Shown here: piece after piece, positions 1 to 12,196 of the stretch
How the letters are laid out: each line of letters begins with the position of its first letter
Position numbering within the stretch: position 1 is the stretch's first letter
NCBI GenBank assembly: GCA_945861535.1
Contig: CAMAUZ010000001.1
Coordinates: forward strand, 62,001 to 126,000
Direction: 5' to 3'
Length of the DNA: 64,000 nucleotides
From: Akkermansia muciniphila
GTDB taxonomy: Bacteria; Verrucomicrobiota; Verrucomicrobiia; Limisphaerales; BJHT01
Translations under genes and position numbers: made by a program
The notes under the pieces: model-generated
Database searches by the model: none
The model's input: the letters and a program-made list of their open reading frames with translations, nothing else
Told to the model about the DNA's origin: nothing

Positions 1-1169
1 CCGTCGGGCAGTCGGCCGCGCGTGGGCCATTCGGGAACGATCGGGAGCTTGGCGAGTTCGGCGAGGCGGGCTTCGTTGATTTCGCAGCCGAGGCCGGGGC
101 CTTGGGGGAGCGAGGCGTAGCCGTCTTTGTCCACGGACCAGGTTTTTCGCATCAGGTCTTTGGGGGTGATGCTCGGGTAGTATTCGTGAATGAGGAAAAG
201 CGCCACGGAGGCGCTGACGTGGAGGCTGGCGCTCATGGCGAGGTCGGTGGTGACGCTGTGCGGCGCGAGCGGGGCAAAATAAGTCTCTGCGAGCGTGGCC
301 ATTTTGCGCAGCGCACTGATGCCGCCGGTGTGGGCGCAATCTACCTGCACGATGTCGCCGACGCCCGCGAGGAGATAGGGCAGGATTTCCCAGATGGTGC
401 GGGCTTGTTCGCCGATGGCGAAGGGGATCGCGATGTGTTGTTTGAGGCGTTTGAACACTTCGATGTTGCCGGGCACGGCGGGTTCCTCGAGGTAGAGGAC
501 GTCGTAGGGCTGCACGGCGGCGGCGAGCTGAATGAGGAACGGCGGCGGCAGCGCGCAGTGGGCGTCGAACATCACGATGCCGTCGGGGCCGACGGTCTTG
601 CGCGCGTGCTCGATGGATTTCACATGGCGGTCAATCTCGGCGGGGGTGCCGGCGAAGGGCTGCGGACCCGCGCCAACCTTGGTCGCCGTGGCGGAGGGAT
701 AGACGCGGACCTTGTTGCGCGCGGGGCCGCCGAGGAGGCGGTAAATGGGCACGCCCCAGAGTTTGCCCGTGATGTCCCAGAGCGCCATGTCGATGCCTGC
801 GAGGGTGTGGACCATGAACGGCCCGCCGCGGATGTCGCGATGCGAGCGGTAGATTTTCTGCCAGAGGTATTCGATGCGCGTGGGGTTCTCGCCATCGAGC
901 AACTCGAAGAGTGAGCGGGCGAGCATTGCGGCGACGGTGGGTTCGAGCTGGGAGATTTCGCCCCAGCCGGTGACGCCCTGGTTGGTTTCGAGTTTGAGGA
1001 AAACCTTGCGCCCGACCGGCGTAGCCGTGAGGCGCGTGATGCGGATGCGGCTGGCGGTGTCGGCGACGTTGGCGGCGGGATTGTCCGCGGCGGAGACGGC
1101 CTCGGTGAGGGCGAGGTTGGCGGCGCTCATCGCGGAGACGGTGGTGAGCCATTGACGGCGGTTGAACAT
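1..1169 (-). CDS. Enolase-superfamily (mandelate racemase/muconate lactonizing type) enzyme, 3' end cut by window edge
   Basis: The reverse strand reads from ATG at 1169 to the window edge without a stop, giving 389 residues and no C-terminus. The first 30 residues (RRQW at 4-7, then a hydrophobic stretch ending VSAAD) look like a Tat-type export signal. The body matches the mandelate racemase fold: FDAH (D202, H204), LEEP (E228) and GEQ (E254) are the expected metal ligands and base, followed by an APHS segment that normally carries the partner histidine. DxH plus a later His is the arrangement of sugar-acid dehydratases of the galactonate dehydratase type, so acid-sugar dehydration is the best guess; the substrate is not readable from the sequence. 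Export of this family is unusual but common for verrucomicrobial sugar enzymes. Confidence 0.85.
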   Translation of the reverse strand, partial: MFNRRQWLTTVSAMSAANLALTEAVSAADNPAANVADTASRIRITRLTATPVGRKVFLKLETNQGVTGWGEISQLEPTVAAMLARSLFELLDGENPTRIEYLWQKIYRSHRDIRGGPFMVHTLAGIDMALWDITGKLWGVPIYRLLGGPARNKVRVYPSATATKVGAGPQPFAGTPAEIDRHVKSIEHARKTVGPDGIVMFDAHCALPPPFLIQLAAAVQPYDVLYLEEPAVPGNIEVFKRLKQHIAIPFAIGEQARTIWEILPYLLAGVGDIVQVDCAHTGGISALRKMATLAETYFAPLAPHSVTTDLAMSASLHVSASVALFLIHEYYPSITPKDLMRKTWSVDKDGYASLPQGPGLGCEINEARLAELAKLPIVPEWPTRGRLPD

Positions 1170-1672
1170 GGTGTGGCGGGTTGGGTTGTGGCGCGGACGT
1201 TGGGCGTTTGCCGGGGCGGCGTCAACGGGCCGATGTGCCCGCGCCTCGATGGGCGGCTGCGGTTTCATGTTTGTGGCGGTTGAAAAATCAGACTGCTTGC
1301 GCCCGGCGGCAATCCGGTTTGGCCGCCTGCCAGGCGAGTTCATCGCAAATGTCCGCGTCTCGGACGGCGGTGCGCCGGGCAACCGCCGCAGCGCCCGTTT
1401 GTGTTCGTACCTGCGCCACACCGCTGCGTTTTGCTGAAGCGGCGTGCGAGTTCCCGGGTTGCTATCGCTGGGATCATGACCCGCGGTTGGCGTTGGAAAT
1501 GGGTGGGTGAATGAGGCCGTCCGCACAGATTTTTGCTAGGCAGACAACCGCGCCCGAGCGCTTTTCACCCCGCCTATCCACCCGGTAGAAAAACCATCTT
1601 TCGCTGCTTTCGTTTTTCCCCCACGCTTACGCGGTCAATTCCACCGCCGCTCGAACTCAAAAAATCGCCGTC
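1170..1672. other. Intergenic, divergent promoter region with no recognisable feature
   Basis: About 500 bases lie between the divergently transcribed enolase-superfamily gene and the first sulfatase. Short ORFs here have no protein-like composition. I see no inverted-repeat element, unlike most other gaps in this window, and no convincing promoter hexamers. Confidence 0.5.
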
Positions 1673-3319
1673 ATGAAAAAACTGCTCCCGCTTCTCGCCC
1701 TGTGCGCCTTGTCCCTCTTCGCCAGCGCCGCGTCTGCGCGCGCCGCCGACCGGCCGAACATCCTCTTCATCTTCGCCGATGACTGGGGCCGTTACGCGAG
1801 CTGCTACAAAGGTCTCGATGGCCGCCCGACGATCAATGACGTGATCCAGACGCCCAACGTGGATCGTGTCGCGCGCGAGGGCGTGCTGTTCCGCAATGCG
1901 TTCGTCAACGCGCCGAGCTGCACGCCGTGCCGCAGTTCGCTGCTGTCGGGGCGCTACTTTTTCAACACCGGGCGCGGCGCGATTTTGCAGGGCGCGGTGT
2001 GGGACAGCGCGATCCCGACGTTTCCGCTGCTGCTGCGCGACGCGGGCTATCACATCGGCAAGAGCTACAAGGTGTGGAGTCCCGGTTCGCCGGCCGATGC
2101 GCCGTTTGGCGGCCAGCTTTACGCGTATCAAAAGGCCGGCGGCGCGTGTAATCGCTTCTCGGGCGAGGCCACGCGCCGGGTGGCAGGAGGGATGACCTTG
2201 GCCGCGGCGCGTGAGGAGATTCTCGCGCAGGTGCGCGGAAATTTTGATGACTTTCTCGCCGCACGGAAGCCCGGCCAGCCGTGGCATTACTTCTTCGGCA
2301 CCACCACCACGCATCGCGCGTGGGTCAAGGGCACCGGCAAAAAACTTTGGGGCATCGAGCCGGACGCGCTCAAGGGCAAGCTCCCGAAATTCCTCCCCGA
2401 CGTGCCTGAAGTGCGCGAGGACGTGGCCGATTATCTTGGCGAGTGTCAGGCGGTGGATGCCTACATCGGCGCGTTGCTCGAGCGACTCGCCGCCGCGGGC
2501 GAGTTGGAAAAAACCGTCATCGTTGTCAGCGGTGATCATGGGATGCCCGGCGTAACGCGCGGCAAGTGCAACCTCTACGACCACGGCACCGCGGTGACGC
2601 TGGCCATTCGCTGGCCGGGCGGCAAACCCGGCCGCGTGCTTGATGACCTCGTGCGATTGCCCGATCTCATGCCGACCTTTCTGGAAATTGGCGGCGTGCC
2701 TCCCCCGCCCAATCTCTATGGCAAGAGCCTCGTGCCGTTGCTCAAGTCCGACAAAGGCGGCCTCGTGGACCCGAACCGCGACTGGGTCATCAGCGGTCGC
2801 GAGCGCCACGTCGGCAGTGCGCGTCCGGGGAATCTGCCGTATCCGATGCGCGCCCTGCGCACGCCGGATTTTCTCTACATTCGCAACTTCGCACCCGACC
2901 GCTGGCCGATGGGCGATCCGTATGCCGCCGCCACCGATGCGCCGGATTTGAAGGACATCGACGCCACGACCCGCGCCGCGTTTCCCGACATGGATGCCAG
3001 CCCGACCAAGACGTGGCTCATCGCGCATCGCAATGACACCGAGTGGAAGGGTCACTTCGAACTCGCCTTCGCCAAGCGCCCCGGCGAGGAACTCTACGAC
3101 CTTCGCAAAGATCCCGATCAGGTGAAGAACGTCGCCGACGATCCCGCCTATGCCGCCACGAAGACGCAGCTCTCGCAACGCCTGCTGAAAACGCTCGCCG
3201 AAGCACAGGATCCGCGCGTCATCGGTGATGGCCGGACCTTCGAGCAGCCGCCGTTCACCGATCCGGAAAATGTCGGCCCCAACAAAGCGCCGGGCGCGCC
3301 GAAGAAAGGGAAGAAGTAG
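1673..3319 (+). CDS. Secreted sulfatase (alkaline-phosphatase superfamily, S1 type)
   Basis: The 548-residue protein starts with a Sec signal peptide (residues 1 to about 24, ending ARAA). It continues with the sulfatase opening strand [13 protein letters not shown], whose D36-D37 bind the catalytic calcium. The signature C83-T-P85-C-R87 fits CxPxR, in which the cysteine becomes formylglycine through a maturing enzyme, so this is a cysteine-type sulfatase. A later GDHG segment and the C-terminal [10 protein letters not shown] stretch are typical of the family. The predicted role is hydrolysis of sulfate esters on polysaccharides outside the cytoplasm. A second sulfatase follows immediately on the same strand, which suggests co-transcription. 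The exact substrate cannot be inferred. Confidence 0.93.
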   Translation: MKKLLPLLALCALSLFASAASARAADRPNILFIFADDWGRYASCYKGLDGRPTINDVIQTPNVDRVAREGVLFRNAFVNAPSCTPCRSSLLSGRYFFNTGRGAILQGAVWDSAIPTFPLLLRDAGYHIGKSYKVWSPGSPADAPFGGQLYAYQKAGGACNRFSGEATRRVAGGMTLAAAREEILAQVRGNFDDFLAARKPGQPWHYFFGTTTTHRAWVKGTGKKLWGIEPDALKGKLPKFLPDVPEVREDVADYLGECQAVDAYIGALLERLAAAGELEKTVIVVSGDHGMPGVTRGKCNLYDHGTAVTLAIRWPGGKPGRVLDDLVRLPDLMPTFLEIGGVPPPPNLYGKSLVPLLKSDKGGLVDPNRDWVISGRERHVGSARPGNLPYPMRALRTPDFLYIRNFAPDRWPMGDPYAAATDAPDLKDIDATTRAAFPDMDASPTKTWLIAHRNDTEWKGHFELAFAKRPGEELYDLRKDPDQVKNVADDPAYAATKTQLSQRLLKTLAEAQDPRVIGDGRTFEQPPFTDPENVGPNKAPGAPKKGKK

Positions 3320-3323
3320 GCCC

Positions 3324-5249
3324 ATGAAACGAAATCGCATGAATCGGCGTGTTGCTCGCGGTGAATCCGCTGCGGTTGGTAGGGCGCGTCTGTCCCCAGC
3401 GCGCCGCCGAACGTGCGGACGCGCAACCGGCGCGCTGAGGACAGACGCGCCCTACCAACGTCGGTTCTGGGTTTCCGCGCGCACCCACTTGCTTCACGCG
3501 AGCCTTCTCGTCCTCTGCGCGTTCACCGCTTTCCTCTCGCCCGCCCACGCCGCGCCCGCGCGCCCGAACATCGTCATCATCCTCGCCGACGATCAGGGCT
3601 GGGGCGACTTGAGCGGCAACGGCAACTCCAATCTCGCCACGCCGCACATCGATTCGCTCGGCAAGAACGGCGCGGTCCTCGAGCGTTTCTACGTGTGCCC
3701 CGTGTGCTCGCCGACGCGCGCCGAGTTTCTCACCGGCCGCTATCATCCGCGCGGCGGCGTGTGGAATGTTTCCACCGGCGGCGAGCGCCCGAACCTCGAT
3801 GAAAAAACCATCGCCGACGCCTTCAAGGCCGCGGGGTACGCCACGGGTGCCTTCGGCAAATGGCATAACGGCTCGCAGTATCCCTATCATCCGAACGGCC
3901 GCGGCTTCGATGAATACTACGGCTTCACGTCCGGCCACTGGGGCGATTACTTCAGTCCGCCGCTCGAGCACAACGGCCAGCCTGTCACCGGCAAGGGTTT
4001 CATCATCGACGACCTCACCGATCAGGCGCTCAAGTTCATCGAGCAGCACCGGGCGCGTCCGTTCTTCTGCTATCTCCCTTACAACACGCCGCACTCGCCG
4101 ATGCAGGTGCCCGACCGTTTTTTTCAAAAATTCGCGACCGCCGAGTTGAAACTCCGCGCCCGCGTCGGCGACAAGGAAGACCTCGACTTCACCCGCGCCG
4201 CGCTTGCCATGTGTGAAAACATTGATTGGAACGTCGGTCGCGTCCTCGCCCGCCTCGACCAACTCCAGCTCGCGAACGACACGATCGTGATTTATTTCAG
4301 CGACAACGGCCCCAACGGCGCGCGCTGGAACGGCGGCATGAAGGGCCGCAAAGGCACCACCGACGAAGGCGGTGTCCGCTCACCGTTCCTCGTCCGTTGG
4401 CCCGGCAAAATCCCCGCCGACACGCGCGTTCCGCAGATTGCCGGCGCGATTGATCTGCTACCGACTCTCACCGACCTCGCCGGCGTGGCGCGCGTGGGAG
4501 CCAAGCCGCTCGACGGCGTTTCGCTGAAACCGCTGCTCTTCGGCACGGCCACGAACTGGCCCGACCGGATGCTCTTCTCGCTTTGGGCAAACAAGGTCAG
4601 CGTCCGCACCCAGCGCCATCGCCTCGACCACGCGGGCGCGCTCTTTGACATGGTGGTCGATCCGGGACAGGACACGGACATTGCGAAACAGCAGCCCGAG
4701 ACCGCCGCGCGTCTGTCGGAGGCCGTCGCGCAGTGGCGCACTGAATTGGTCCCGCGCCTCCGCTCCGATCAGCGCGCGTTCCCCGTGGGCCATCGCGAGT
4801 TTCCCCTCACTCCGCTGCCCGCGCGCGACGGGATCGCGCACGGCGACATCAAGCGCAGCGCCAACGCGCCGAACTGCTCCTATTTCAAAGGGTGGAAATC
4901 CACCGAGGACCGCATCACCTGGGACATCGAAGTCGCCACTGCGGGCAAATACGAAGCCGTCCTTTACTTCACCTGTTCGCCCGCCGATGTCGGTGCGACC
5001 ATCGAACTCAGTCTCGGTGATCGCCGCCTCGAAGCCCGCATCACCGAAGCGCACAACCCGCCCGCCCGCGGCGATGAAAACGACCGCGTCCCGCGCAGAG
5101 GCGAATCGCTGGTGAAAGACTTCCGCCCGCTGCGGCTCGGGACCATCGAACTGCCCGCCACCCGCGGCCCGCTGACGTTGCGCGCGCTGAAAATCCCCGG
5201 CGCCCAAGTCGCCGAGGTGCGGCAGTTGCAGTTGACCCTGCTGCCGTAG
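3324..5249 (+). CDS. Secreted sulfatase with C-terminal beta-sandwich domain; 5' end carries a repeat element
   Basis: From ATG 3324 this is 641 residues. A hydrophobic signal ([14 protein letters not shown]...AHA) lies unusually far in, at about residues 56-76, then [16 protein letters not shown]. The signature is C128-S-P130-T-R132, so a formylglycine-type sulfatase. After the catalytic domain, residues of about 500-641 form a beta-rich module ([19 protein letters not shown]) that resembles carbohydrate-binding sandwiches. Residues 18-46 are translated from inverted-repeat element A1. A TTG at 3489 would place the signal peptide at the N-terminus (586 residues) and is a serious alternative start. 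The gene lies 4 bp after the preceding sulfatase. Substrate unknown. Confidence 0.9.
   Translation: MKRNRMNRRVARGESAAVGRARLSPARRRTCGRATGALRTDAPYQRRFWVSARTHLLHASLLVLCAFTAFLSPAHAAPARPNIVIILADDQGWGDLSGNGNSNLATPHIDSLGKNGAVLERFYVCPVCSPTRAEFLTGRYHPRGGVWNVSTGGERPNLDEKTIADAFKAAGYATGAFGKWHNGSQYPYHPNGRGFDEYYGFTSGHWGDYFSPPLEHNGQPVTGKGFIIDDLTDQALKFIEQHRARPFFCYLPYNTPHSPMQVPDRFFQKFATAELKLRARVGDKEDLDFTRAALAMCENIDWNVGRVLARLDQLQLANDTIVIYFSDNGPNGARWNGGMKGRKGTTDEGGVRSPFLVRWPGKIPADTRVPQIAGAIDLLPTLTDLAGVARVGAKPLDGVSLKPLLFGTATNWPDRMLFSLWANKVSVRTQRHRLDHAGALFDMVVDPGQDTDIAKQQPETAARLSEAVAQWRTELVPRLRSDQRAFPVGHREFPLTPLPARDGIAHGDIKRSANAPNCSYFKGWKSTEDRITWDIEVATAGKYEAVLYFTCSPADVGATIELSLGDRRLEARITEAHNPPARGDENDRVPRRGESLVKDFRPLRLGTIELPATRGPLTLRALKIPGAQVAEVRQLQLTLLP
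3375..3459. repeat. Inverted-repeat element family A, copy 1
   Basis: Arms reading GGTAGGGCGCGTCTGTCC and its complement enclose a short GC-rich centre. A nearly identical copy lies at 10775-10854. This copy sits between the first ATG and the signal peptide of the second sulfatase, so it is either translated or marks the 5' leader. Confidence 0.85.
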
Positions 5250-5264
5250 TCGCCGGTCCGGTCG

Positions 5265-5370
5265 GGTGGGGCAGGCTTCCAGCCTGACAGTTCGGGCGGC
5301 ATCCGTGCCGCCCGTTCCCCGCGGCGGTGCGGCAGAACTCGAAACACGGGGCAGGGATGCCCCGTGTACC
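5265..5370. repeat. Composite palindromic element family B, copy 1
   Basis: The stretch is built from small palindromes: a GGGGCAGGCTTCCAGCCTG unit, a GGGCGGCATCCGTGCCGCCC unit and a CACGGGGCAGGGATGCCCCG unit. The same units reappear rearranged and inverted at 26538-26667. It lies in the 340-base space between the convergent sulfatase and rho genes. The rest of that space, apart from the hairpin at 5510-5540, shows nothing recognisable. Confidence 0.8.
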
Positions 5371-5509
5371 GGCAGGCAAGGATGGCGGCCCGACAAACTG
5401 CGCGCGGGGCACGGCGTTTACCGCGCACCGCGAGGGCTGCTGACAATGGCGCGGGGTCATTCGGCTCAAGGCGGGCCGCGATGCTGGCGCACCGGGGGTG
5501 AAAAGCGAA

Positions 5510-5540
5510 CTGGGGCGGCGACAAGCTGTCGCCGCCCCAG
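5510..5540 (-). terminator. Perfect 14-bp hairpin downstream of rho
   Basis: CTGGGGCGGCGACA and its exact complement are separated by three bases. The hairpin begins 52 bases past the rho stop codon. No strong T-run follows on the minus strand, so it may be a weak terminator, an mRNA 3'-end stabiliser or another palindromic element. Confidence 0.5.
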
Positions 5541-5592
5541 TCCTTGGGAAGTTTTCGGAGTTGCGGTGAACCGCGCCGCCCCGTGCCAGCGC

Positions 5593-7170
<1,578 letters not shown>

Positions 7171-7310
7171 AAATTCAGATAACGATTGTGGCGGCGGGCA
7201 AACCAGCGTGGCGGGAATTGTTTACCGTTTGCCGGCGGTCAGTCTCGGAGACAAGACGACCACCGTTGGAGTTGCTCACCGGGAGTTTTTTTCAAGAGGA
7301 CGGCCCACCA

Positions 7311-9485
<2,175 letters not shown>

Positions 9486-9542
9486 GCAAGCGTTAAGCGC
9501 GGGCGAAAGTGCGAGGCGGACTGGCAGTCGTCAACGGCGAAA

Positions 9543-10598
9543 TCAATTCGCGCGCGCCGCCTTCAGCAAAACGATCCCTTTGAGAATATCCACCGCCCGT
9601 GCCAGCGCCGGATCCCGCATGATTTGCCGGTGCTTGTCCCCGGCGGCGCCGACAAATTCGTCCTCCTCCGTGTTCTGCCCCTCGCGCTGCCGCCGCACCA
9701 GTTCCGCCTCGTTCATGCGCCGCCGGGCCGCCGTTGTCGCCCCCGGCTTGGGTGGTGCCGCCGGGTTCAAATCGGTGAACGGATCGGCCAAATACGCGCG
9801 CTCATCATCCGACTTCACCTCGACGCTGACATCCGGCTTAAGCCCCGCGCCCGTCAGCGCCGTGCCGTCCCCGAGCCGCACCATGCCGCTGGCCAGGCGC
9901 AGCCGCTGCCCGTTCTTGAGCGGATACTCCATGAACACCCCCGCCTGTCCCGGCGTGGCCCCGCCGATGATCATCGCCGCGTTGGCTTTGCGCAAAATGG
10001 CCGCCAGCGTCTCCGCCGCCGCCGTCGTCTCGCGATTCACCAGCACCACCAGCGGACCCGCGATCACGACGTTGGTCGCGGTCGATCGCAGCACCTTGCC
10101 CTCGATCTGCAACAGCGGTTTGTCCCCCGCCAAAAACTTCTCCGCTGCCGCCACCGCCGCCAGATAATCCAGCCCGCCCGCAAACCGCAGATCTACAATC
10201 AACCCCTTCAGTTTCTTCCCCGCGCTCAGCTTCTCATGCGCCGCCGCCAGTTGGCCCGCCAGCCCCTTCTCCACCCGGTCCACGCGCACATAGCCAAAGG
10301 CGTCCTCCAGCACATTCGTCCGTCCCAGAAAACTCTCCGGCACCTTCGCCCCGCCGCCCGCCGTCCCATTCGTCAGCAACACGACCCGTCCCTGCAATTG
10401 CTGGAGCAGGCCCTGCAGGGCGGCGCGATCCAGCTCCGCCTCGCTCACGCCCACCAAGTTCGAACGGATCAAACTGAAAACCTCCTGAAACCCCGCCGCC
10501 TCCTCCGCCCGCGCGGGCGCGACCGCCACCGTCATCACCGCGACCGCCGCGACTGCCGCCACCGCGAAGGCGCGGACCTGGATCAAATTTAGTTTCAT
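9543..10598 (-). CDS. S41 (C-terminal processing peptidase)-like exported protein, probably inactive
   Basis: The 351-residue protein starts at ATG 10598, which gives a clean signal peptide ending ARA at residue 31; the longer upstream frame runs through repeat A2. The fold matches the S41 protease core: LKGLIVDLRFAGG, PLVVLVNRETTAAAETLA, IIGGATPGQ and GAGLKPDVSVE. In active CtpA/Prc enzymes the VLVN block contains the nucleophile Ser of SASASE and the later block contains FGKG with the catalytic Lys. Here those positions align with T191 and Q218, so the Ser-Lys dyad appears lost. I see no PDZ domain. It is 57 bp upstream of the three-enzyme fusion on the same strand. A peptide-binding or scaffolding role is plausible but unproven. 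Confidence 0.75.
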   Translation of the reverse strand: MKLNLIQVRAFAVAAVAAVAVMTVAVAPARAEEAAGFQEVFSLIRSNLVGVSEAELDRAALQGLLQQLQGRVVLLTNGTAGGGAKVPESFLGRTNVLEDAFGYVRVDRVEKGLAGQLAAAHEKLSAGKKLKGLIVDLRFAGGLDYLAAVAAAEKFLAGDKPLLQIEGKVLRSTATNVVIAGPLVVLVNRETTAAAETLAAILRKANAAMIIGGATPGQAGVFMEYPLKNGQRLRLASGMVRLGDGTALTGAGLKPDVSVEVKSDDERAYLADPFTDLNPAAPPKPGATTAARRRMNEAELVRRQREGQNTEEDEFVGAAGDKHRQIMRDPALARAVDILKGIVLLKAARAN

Positions 10599-10774
10599 GC
10601 TGTTTACCGCCCGCGAATCACGCGCCGGGAGACGCGCCATCAACGCCAAGCTTGCGCCGCAATATCCTGACCGAACCCTGCGGCGTCGAACCAAATTCTC
10701 ACCCCGTCGCGCCGGGTCTGATTGCCAGTGGGTGAACTGGTTCTCGGTCATGCAGCGTGGACGGACCGCCGACG

Positions 10775-10854
10775 GGTAGGGCGCGTCTGTCCTCAGCGCG
10801 CCGGGGCCTCGTGCGCACGCGCAAGCGGCGCGCTGAGGACAGACGCGCCCTACC
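10775..10854. repeat. Inverted-repeat element family A, copy 2
   Basis: Perfect 28-bp arms (10775-10802 and 10827-10854) begin GGTAGGGCGCGTCTGTCC and enclose 24 bases. The element lies between the divergent S41-like gene and the first CotH gene. Its arms match copy A1 at 3375-3459. Confidence 0.88.
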
Positions 10855-11012
10855 ACCTCACTGGCATCACCCGCTTGCAATCACGCCCGGCGTTGCCTCT
10901 GCGTCGTGTCGGCGGCACGAAGCGGTGGCGGAGATGGCCGCTTGGAGTGGGGGCGGTGACAGCGGCATTCGCCGTGAATCCGCGCACGCTCCGCGCGTCG
11001 GTAGCTGCCTCT

Positions 11013-12158
11013 ATGATTTCCATTTCTATGCGCCCGTTGCGGGCTTTGGTGTTGTCCTTGGTTTGTGCGGGCTGGTCGGCGGCTCCGGCGTCGGCCGCCG
11101 AGATTGAAGACGAGCTATATGGGACACCGAAATTGCTCGCGTTGAAAATCGAGCTGCCGGCGGCGCAGGTGGAGGCGTTGCGCAAGGATGCCAAGGCGTA
11201 TGCGAAAGGCGCGGTGCGCGAGGGAGACAAAGTGTACGCGAACGTCGGCATCCGGCTGAAAGGCGCGGCGGGCGTGCAGTTGCTCGACCGCAAGCCGAGC
11301 CTGACGATCAAGTTCGATGAGTTCGAGTCGGGGCAGTTTTTTCATGGGCACGAGAAGGTGGCGCTGAACAACGCACTGCAGGACTCCTCGTATTTGTCGG
11401 AGGCGATTGGCGGCGAGATTTACCGGGCGGCGGGCGTGCCGGCGGCGAAGGTGACGTTTGCGCGGGTGGAGTTGAACGGGCGTGATCTCGGGCTGTACGT
11501 GCTGGCGCAGACGCCGAATCGCGATTTTCTGTCCGATCATTTCAAGAAGACGAAGGGCAATTTCTACGAAGGGACCGCGAGCGATGTGACCGAGACGTTG
11601 CATCTGGATTCCGGCAAGTCACCAAAGGATCAGGCGGACCTGAAATCGCTGGTGAACGCGGCGCGGGAGACCGATCTGAATCAGCGGCTCAAGAAGTTGG
11701 GGACGGTGCTGGACGTGGATCGGTTCCTGTCGTTTCTCGCGGTCGAGGTGTTCGCGTGGCATCGCAACGGATACGTGCTCGCGCGGAACAATTACCGCGT
11801 TTACTACGACCCGGTCAGTGCGCGGCTGGTGTTCATGCCGGCGTCGTTGGATGAGCTTTTCAGCAAAAGCAACGCGCCGTTGCTGCCGGATGGGAAGGGC
11901 ATGGTGTCGCGCGCGGTGTTCGAGTCGCCCGAGGGGCGCCGGCTGTATCGCGAGCGGATGACCAAGCTGCTGGGGACGGCGTTCAAGGTCGAGACGCTGC
12001 ACGCACGGATCGCGGAGCTGGCCGCGAAGATTCGCCCGGCGGCGGCGCGCGACGCGAATGAGACGAAGGCGTTCGATGCGGCGGTGGCGCAGTTGCGCGA
12101 GAACATCACGCAGCGCGCGAAGTTTCTTGGCGAGGAACTGAAGAAGCCGGCGCAGTGA
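11013..12158 (+). CDS. Exported CotH-family protein, copy 1
   Basis: The start at ATG 11013 (or ATG 11028) gives a signal peptide ending ASAA; the open frame continues upstream only through repeat A2 and is not expected to be coding. The 381-residue protein has CotH-kinase landmarks: HEKVALNNALQDSSYLSEAI, VTFARVELNGRDLGLYVL, GNFYEG and ARNNYRVYYDP. CotH kinases phosphorylate secreted proteins and carry an acidic D-x-D pair. The corresponding stretch here reads MPASLDELF, with only one Asp, whereas the following paralogue has FPHDMDQMM. Copy 1 may therefore be catalytically weak or inactive. The next paralogue begins directly after it. Confidence 0.82.
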   Translation: MISISMRPLRALVLSLVCAGWSAAPASAAEIEDELYGTPKLLALKIELPAAQVEALRKDAKAYAKGAVREGDKVYANVGIRLKGAAGVQLLDRKPSLTIKFDEFESGQFFHGHEKVALNNALQDSSYLSEAIGGEIYRAAGVPAAKVTFARVELNGRDLGLYVLAQTPNRDFLSDHFKKTKGNFYEGTASDVTETLHLDSGKSPKDQADLKSLVNAARETDLNQRLKKLGTVLDVDRFLSFLAVEVFAWHRNGYVLARNNYRVYYDPVSARLVFMPASLDELFSKSNAPLLPDGKGMVSRAVFESPEGRRLYRERMTKLLGTAFKVETLHARIAELAAKIRPAAARDANETKAFDAAVAQLRENITQRAKFLGEELKKPAQ

Positions 12159-12196
12159 GGGGGCGGGCGGCTGGTTCAGCAACGGATGAATTACCG

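Noticed and set aside
1574-3340. Minus-strand open frame of 588 codons
   Set aside because: Antisense to the first sulfatase; no motif, typical shadow.
9543-10880. Longer start for the S41-like protein
   Set aside because: The extra 94 residues include repeat A2 and would bury the signal peptide.
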